Of a DNA stretch of 64,000 nt, positions 60,523 through 64,000 are shown piece by piece. Position 1 is the first letter of the stretch, and each line of letters opens with the position of its first letter. This DNA comes from Lachnospiraceae bacterium (GTDB lineage: Bacteria > Bacillota > Clostridia > Lachnospirales > Lachnospiraceae). The stretch spans positions 1-64,000 of the forward strand of contig JAMPGL010000012.1 in the NCBI GenBank assembly GCA_023663945.1, in the 5' to 3' direction. Both the position numbers and the translations under genes were made by a program. The notes beneath the pieces were generated by a model that saw only the letters and a list, made by a program, of their open reading frames with translations, did no database searches and was not told the origin of the DNA.

Positions 60523-62160
60523 ATGAGGCTGTCATCTTATATCGGACAGATCAATCAAAATATTGTGGAGATACCGGGAAATGATGGAGCTTCCTTAGAG
60601 CAGGGGCTTAGAAACGGCATGGAAGCAATTTACGGGAAGCAGTCAGGAGAATCCATAACCGGAGAGGTGCTTTCCAGAACCGGCAATGAAATCCTGCTTT
60701 CGCTTGGACAGAATCAGCTCCTTCAGGCAAAATTGGAGGGAAGCATGACGGCTCAGCAGGGGCAGCTTATGACGTTTCAAATCCGAAACAATGCAGGCGG
60801 CAAGGTGGTTTTAACGCCCTTATTTGAAAATTTAAGTCAGGATCCTAATATTTCTAAGGCGCTTTCGCAGGCGGGCATCCCGGAAAATAATATAACGGCG
60901 CAGATGGTTAAGGCGATGATGCAGGAGGGGCTCCCCATAGACAGGCAATCCCTGTATCAGATGAACCGGCTGGTCAACGCCAATCCGCAGGCGGACATTC
61001 AAACGCTGGCGCAGATGCAGCGTCTTTCCCTGCCGGTTACGCCGGAAAATATTGTTCAATTTGAGGCTTACAAAAGCTATCAGCATCAGTTAAGCGGAAG
61101 CCTTATGGAAATTGCAGATGCCTTTACGCAGACGTTTCAGGAGATAACCGGAAATGGAAATCTGTCCGAGGGACTGGAATTTTATAAAAATGTTGTTTCC
61201 ACCTTTTTGGAGGGAACTCCCGAGGCGGAAGGGGAACCCCTTTTGCAGACCGAAGACGGAAAGGTGGTGGCAAAATCAGCGGAAGGGCTGCCGGAGCAGA
61301 AAGCGGAGCTTACAGGGGAAAGGGCAGTTAATGAAACAGCTCCCAAGCTCTCCGAGGCACTCACGGGAGAAGAAACTGCAAAGCTTGCGGAGAACATGAA
61401 ACAGGCAGGAGCAAGCGGGGAGTTTGTCCAAAATATGCTCACCGGCAAAGTGACAACTCAGGAGTTTTTAAATCAGGTAGAGAGGCTCTTATCCGAAGGG
61501 GAAGCGGAGGACAAAAGCGCATTATTTTCCCTGTTAGACGGCAAGGAATTTAAGAGCGTTTTAAAAAACGAAATGAGCCGTCAGTGGCTTCTTCTTCCGG
61601 AAGAGGTTGCCGAAGAAAATAAAGTTGATAAGCTGTACGAGAAGCTGAACAGCCAGATGAAGCAGCTGAGCCAGACCTTGGAGCAGACAGCCAGAGGAGA
61701 TACCCCGCTTGCGAGAACGGTTGCGAACGTTTCCAATAATATTGATTTTATGAACCAGATGAACCAGATGTTCACGTATGTGCAGCTCCCCCTGAAAATG
61801 CAGGGCAAGGAAGCGCACGGGGAATTATTTGTGTACACCAACAAAAAGAATCTTGCCAAGAAGGAGGGAACTGTCAGTGCGCTTCTGCACCTTGATATGG
61901 AGCACTTAGGAAGCGTGGACGTTCATGTAGCACTGACGGATCAGAAGGTTGCCACAAAATTTTACCTAAAGGATGACCGCGCCCTTGACCTTATTGCCGA
62001 CCATATTGATCTATTAAATGAGCGTCTGAACAAGAGGGGATACTCCATGACGGCACAGTTTTTAAATAAAACGGATGACACCAATGTGATGGATGAAATC
62101 TTAGACCAGAATAAGAATATTTCTGTTTTGTCCGGTTATTCTTTTGATGCAAGGGCATAA
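60523..62160 (+). CDS. FliK-like hook-length control C-terminal domain protein (YlqG-like)
   Basis: A 545-residue protein. The last ~110 residues (YVQLPLKMQGKEAHGELFVY, then LHLDMEHLGSVDVHVAL) look like the FliK C-terminal domain that switches flagellar export specificity. The first ~400 residues are helical and Gln-rich with many repeats of QMNRL-like patterns. In Bacillus the ylqG-ylqH pair lies after rnhB in the same way, so this is probably that gene. True FliK sits in flagellar clusters, so its job here is uncertain. Confidence 0.7.
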   Translation: MRLSSYIGQINQNIVEIPGNDGASLEQGLRNGMEAIYGKQSGESITGEVLSRTGNEILLSLGQNQLLQAKLEGSMTAQQGQLMTFQIRNNAGGKVVLTPLFENLSQDPNISKALSQAGIPENNITAQMVKAMMQEGLPIDRQSLYQMNRLVNANPQADIQTLAQMQRLSLPVTPENIVQFEAYKSYQHQLSGSLMEIADAFTQTFQEITGNGNLSEGLEFYKNVVSTFLEGTPEAEGEPLLQTEDGKVVAKSAEGLPEQKAELTGERAVNETAPKLSEALTGEETAKLAENMKQAGASGEFVQNMLTGKVTTQEFLNQVERLLSEGEAEDKSALFSLLDGKEFKSVLKNEMSRQWLLLPEEVAEENKVDKLYEKLNSQMKQLSQTLEQTARGDTPLARTVANVSNNIDFMNQMNQMFTYVQLPLKMQGKEAHGELFVYTNKKNLAKKEGTVSALLHLDMEHLGSVDVHVALTDQKVATKFYLKDDRALDLIADHIDLLNERLNKRGYSMTAQFLNKTDDTNVMDEILDQNKNISVLSGYSFDARA

Positions 62161-62234
62161 GCAGGACTGCGCCGGATTTTGGGGGAAGGGCTTCAAAATC
62201 ATTTGACCCAAAAGTGGTTTGGAGGTGTTAGGAT

Positions 62235-62531
62235 ATGGCTGAGAAGGATAAAAAAGAAAAAATTAAACAGGCGGTTGCGCTTGCCTACGACCCGAAAGAC
62301 GATGCGCCTACCGTCATAGCAAGCGGAAGAGGCGCTTTGGCGGAGCGGATCATTGAAAAGGCGCAGGAGGCGGCGGTTCCGGTACATCGGGATGATAAGC
62401 TTGCCGATACCCTGTCACGGCTGGAAATTGGGGAAATGATTCCGCCGGAGCTGTATGAAGTGGTGGCGGAGATACTTGTTTTTGTAGACGCAATGGATAA
62501 GATCAAGGCAAAAATGGATAAAGCAAGATAG
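62235..62531 (+). CDS. FlhB C-terminal-domain-like protein (YlqH, FhlB)
   Basis: A 98-residue stand-alone version of the cytoplasmic FlhB/YscU export-switch domain: AVALAYDPKDDAPTVIASGR, LAERIIEKAQ and IGEMIPPELYEVVAEILVFV. The NPTH autocleavage site that precedes this in FlhB is absent, so it mimics the processed C-terminal fragment. It follows the FliK-like gene, and the two could act together in type III export. GGAGGTG precedes ATG 62235. Confidence 0.85.
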   Translation: MAEKDKKEKIKQAVALAYDPKDDAPTVIASGRGALAERIIEKAQEAAVPVHRDDKLADTLSRLEIGEMIPPELYEVVAEILVFVDAMDKIKAKMDKAR

Positions 62532-62557
62532 GAGTATTTGCAAAAAAGGAGATTTGG

Positions 62558-62938
62558 TTGAATAAACGGAGTATAGGCAGGGATTATGAGGAGAAAGCGG
62601 CCGCGTATTTGGAGAAATACGGATTTCGCGTTTTGGAGAGGAATTTTTCCAGCAGGCAGGGAGAAGTTGATATTATTGGGATTCATGAGAGGGAGCATAA
62701 GCCGGAGCTTGTGTTTGTGGAAGTAAAGTACCGGAAAAATAAAACAGCGGGGTATCCGGAAGAGGCGGTAAATCTAAAAAAGCAGGAAAAAATCTGCCGG
62801 ACTGCGGAGTATTACCGCTTGTGCCATCCGGCGTACGGCAGTATGCAGGTGCGTTATGATGTGGTCACAATCTGCGGGGAGGAGTTTCAGTGGTACCAGA
62901 ACGCATTTGACCATGTTTTCCGTAAGTCAAATGTCTAA
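62558..62938 (+). CDS. YraN/UPF0102 nuclease-fold protein
   Basis: A 126-residue protein starting at TTG 62558, six bases after GGAG; no ATG fits. The restriction-endonuclease-like core shows FSSRQGEVDIIGIHE and FVEVKYRKN (D...ExK). Proposed to act in recombination or as a resolvase-like factor; not established. The stop codon and last codons (SNV) come from a partial copy of the dispersed repeat (62926-62994), so its C-terminus may be modified. Confidence 0.85.
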   Translation: MNKRSIGRDYEEKAAAYLEKYGFRVLERNFSSRQGEVDIIGIHEREHKPELVFVEVKYRKNKTAGYPEEAVNLKKQEKICRTAEYYRLCHPAYGSMQVRYDVVTICGEEFQWYQNAFDHVFRKSNV

Positions 62939-62994
62939 ACCAGCCTTATCTGGTTCTAAGCAGACTACTTGACTCGTTGCTTGTGGGAATAAAT
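62926..62994 (+). repeat. Dispersed two-hairpin repeat, partial copy 4
   Basis: GTCAAATGTCTAAACC..TTATCTGGTTCTAAGCA..ACTTGACTCGTTGCTTGTGGGAATAAA matches the right part of the 46564-46710 copy, including its CCAGCC/GGTT tip hairpin. The left hairpin (ATACCCC...) is missing. It covers the YraN stop codon. Confidence 0.8.
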
Positions 62995-63016
62995 AAGAAA
63001 GCGTAGAGAGAAAATT

Positions 63017-63871
63017 ATGATTCAATTTGTGAGAAAAGAAGGGGCGGATCCTATGCGGGTGTGCCAATACAAGAAGATTACTTATCTGACCTTTCCGCTT
63101 TTGGAAGAAACCGGGCTGGTCAGACATTTATTTTCTACAAGAGAAGGAGGCGTCAGCAAGGGCATTTATGCTTCCATGAATTTAAGTTACTCGCGGGGAG
63201 ATGAGAAGGAAGCGGTGGACGAGAATTTTAGGAGAATTGCCGAAATTTTTGATTCCACGCCGGAGAGGATGGTCTGTTCCAGACAGACCCACACAACCAA
63301 CATCCGCGTTGTCACGGAAGCGGACTGCGGAAAGGGAACCGTGAGAGAAACGGACTATGAGGATGTGGATGGGCTGATTACTGACATCCCGGATATTATT
63401 TTGGGAACTTTTTACGCGGACTGTGTTCCGCTTTATTTTGTTGACAAAAAGAATAAAGCAATCGGACTGGCGCATTCCGGATGGAGGGGAACCGTGAACC
63501 GGATGGGAGAACAGGTGCTTAGGAAAATGAAAAAGGCATATGGAACACAGCCTAAGGACGTTGTGGCAGCCGTGGGACCCTCCATCTGCCAGGATTGCTA
63601 TGAGGTTGGCGGGGAGGTGGCGGAGGCTTTTTGGGAACTTGCTATAGGAGAATGGAAGTCTATTTTGAAAGAGGGAAAGGAAAAGGGAAAATATCAGCTT
63701 GACCTTCAAAAAGCCAATCAGCAGATCTTGATAAATGCTGGCGTGCCGGAAGAGCAGATTGCAGTGAGCGATATTTGCACCTGCTGTAACAGCAAATTCA
63801 TGTTTTCACACCGCGCCAGCCACGGAAAAAGAGGAAATCTGGGAGCGTTTATGGAATTAAGAAAGTCTTAA
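63017..63871 (+). CDS. pgeF: Peptidoglycan editing factor PgeF (laccase domain, YlmD)
   Basis: A 284-residue Cu/Zn-type laccase-domain protein (YfiH/YlmD family). Metal-binding residues are visible in RQTHTTNIRVV (His), ADCVPLYFVD (Cys) and AHSGWRGTVNRM (His). Members remove wrongly incorporated serine-type stem peptides (PgeF) or act on purine nucleosides. A shorter start at ATG 63053 is possible (AGGGG upstream), since 63017 has only a weak site. Confidence 0.9.
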   Translation: MIQFVRKEGADPMRVCQYKKITYLTFPLLEETGLVRHLFSTREGGVSKGIYASMNLSYSRGDEKEAVDENFRRIAEIFDSTPERMVCSRQTHTTNIRVVTEADCGKGTVRETDYEDVDGLITDIPDIILGTFYADCVPLYFVDKKNKAIGLAHSGWRGTVNRMGEQVLRKMKKAYGTQPKDVVAAVGPSICQDCYEVGGEVAEAFWELAIGEWKSILKEGKEKGKYQLDLQKANQQILINAGVPEEQIAVSDICTCCNSKFMFSHRASHGKRGNLGAFMELRKS

Positions 63872-63939
63872 CATTTTTCCTAGGGAACACTTAAAATTTG
63901 TATGTTTTACTGTTTAGTATGAAAGAGAGGGAAACTGCC

Positions 63940-64000
63940 ATGACAAACATTTTGGTATGCGATGATGACAAGGAAATTGTGGATGCCATTGAGATTTATT
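63940..64000 (+). CDS. Response regulator, 5' end only
   Basis: The last 61 bases encode MTNILVCDDDKEIVDAIEIY, the beginning of a receiver domain with the acidic DDD cluster. GAGAGGG lies before the ATG. The gene continues past the window, and output domain and partner kinase cannot be seen. Confidence 0.85.
   Translation, partial: MTNILVCDDDKEIVDAIEIY

Overview
The window looks like a chromosome segment of an anaerobic gut-type Firmicute of the Lachnospiraceae (Clostridium cluster XIVa) kind. This rests on the polA-coaE and smc-ftsY-ffh-rpsP-rimM-trmD-rplS gene order, strong AGGAGG-type ribosome binding sites, clear sigma-A promoters (TTGACA-17-TATAAT at 24605), acetate fermentation genes (pta-ackA), many Gram-positive lipoproteins and duplicated type I signal peptidases. 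Genus cannot be fixed from the sequence alone. Nearly all genes lie on the + strand; the exceptions are tmcAL, a toxin-antitoxin remnant, an AraC regulator and a chemoreceptor.

Layout. 0.4-8.9 kb: a zinc-finger membrane protein, polA, coaE, a long FtsA-like ATPase, a metallo-beta-lactamase-fold hydrolase and an ACT/PFL-family pair. 9.0-18.7 kb: a transport block with two large paralogous solute-binding lipoproteins around two sugar-type ABC permeases, an HlyD-like adaptor and a MacB-like ectodomain protein, with no ATPase. 18.7-25.4 kb: tcdA, a diguanylate cyclase, tmcAL (-), pta, ackA, DUF177 and rpmF. 25.4-30.2 kb: an ECF-type sigma/anti-sigma pair with two lipoproteins, one carrying a transglutaminase-like domain, inserted between rpmF and plsX. 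30.2-38.0 kb: plsX, acpP, rnc, smc, ftsY and a threonine dehydratase.

38.1-51.9 kb is an accessory stretch separating ftsY from its usual neighbours ylxM-ffh. It holds YitT, a GH25 muramidase, a Phd-PIN toxin-antitoxin fusion remnant, a leucine-rich-repeat lipoprotein, a divergent AraC/MFS pair, a broken DUF1349 gene, a chemoreceptor, a MATE exporter and a DUF4143 ATPase. 51.9-63.9 kb is the translation/secretion cluster ylxM, ffh, rpsP, khpA, rimM, trmD, a serpin, rplS, lepB, rbgA, lepB, rnhB, FliK-like and FlhB-like proteins, YraN and pgeF; the start of a response regulator runs off the end.

No CRISPR array, rRNA, tRNA, insertion sequence or prophage was seen, and no obviously new multi-gene defence or biosynthetic system. 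The most interesting structure lies between genes: a dispersed two-hairpin repeat family (four copies, one supplying the C-terminus of the MATE exporter), a second inverted-repeat family (110-260 and 30054-30130), a long hairpin at the predicted transcription start of the GH25 gene, and a likely attenuator before the MATE gene. Accessory genes repeatedly interrupt conserved housekeeping order, often beside these repeats.
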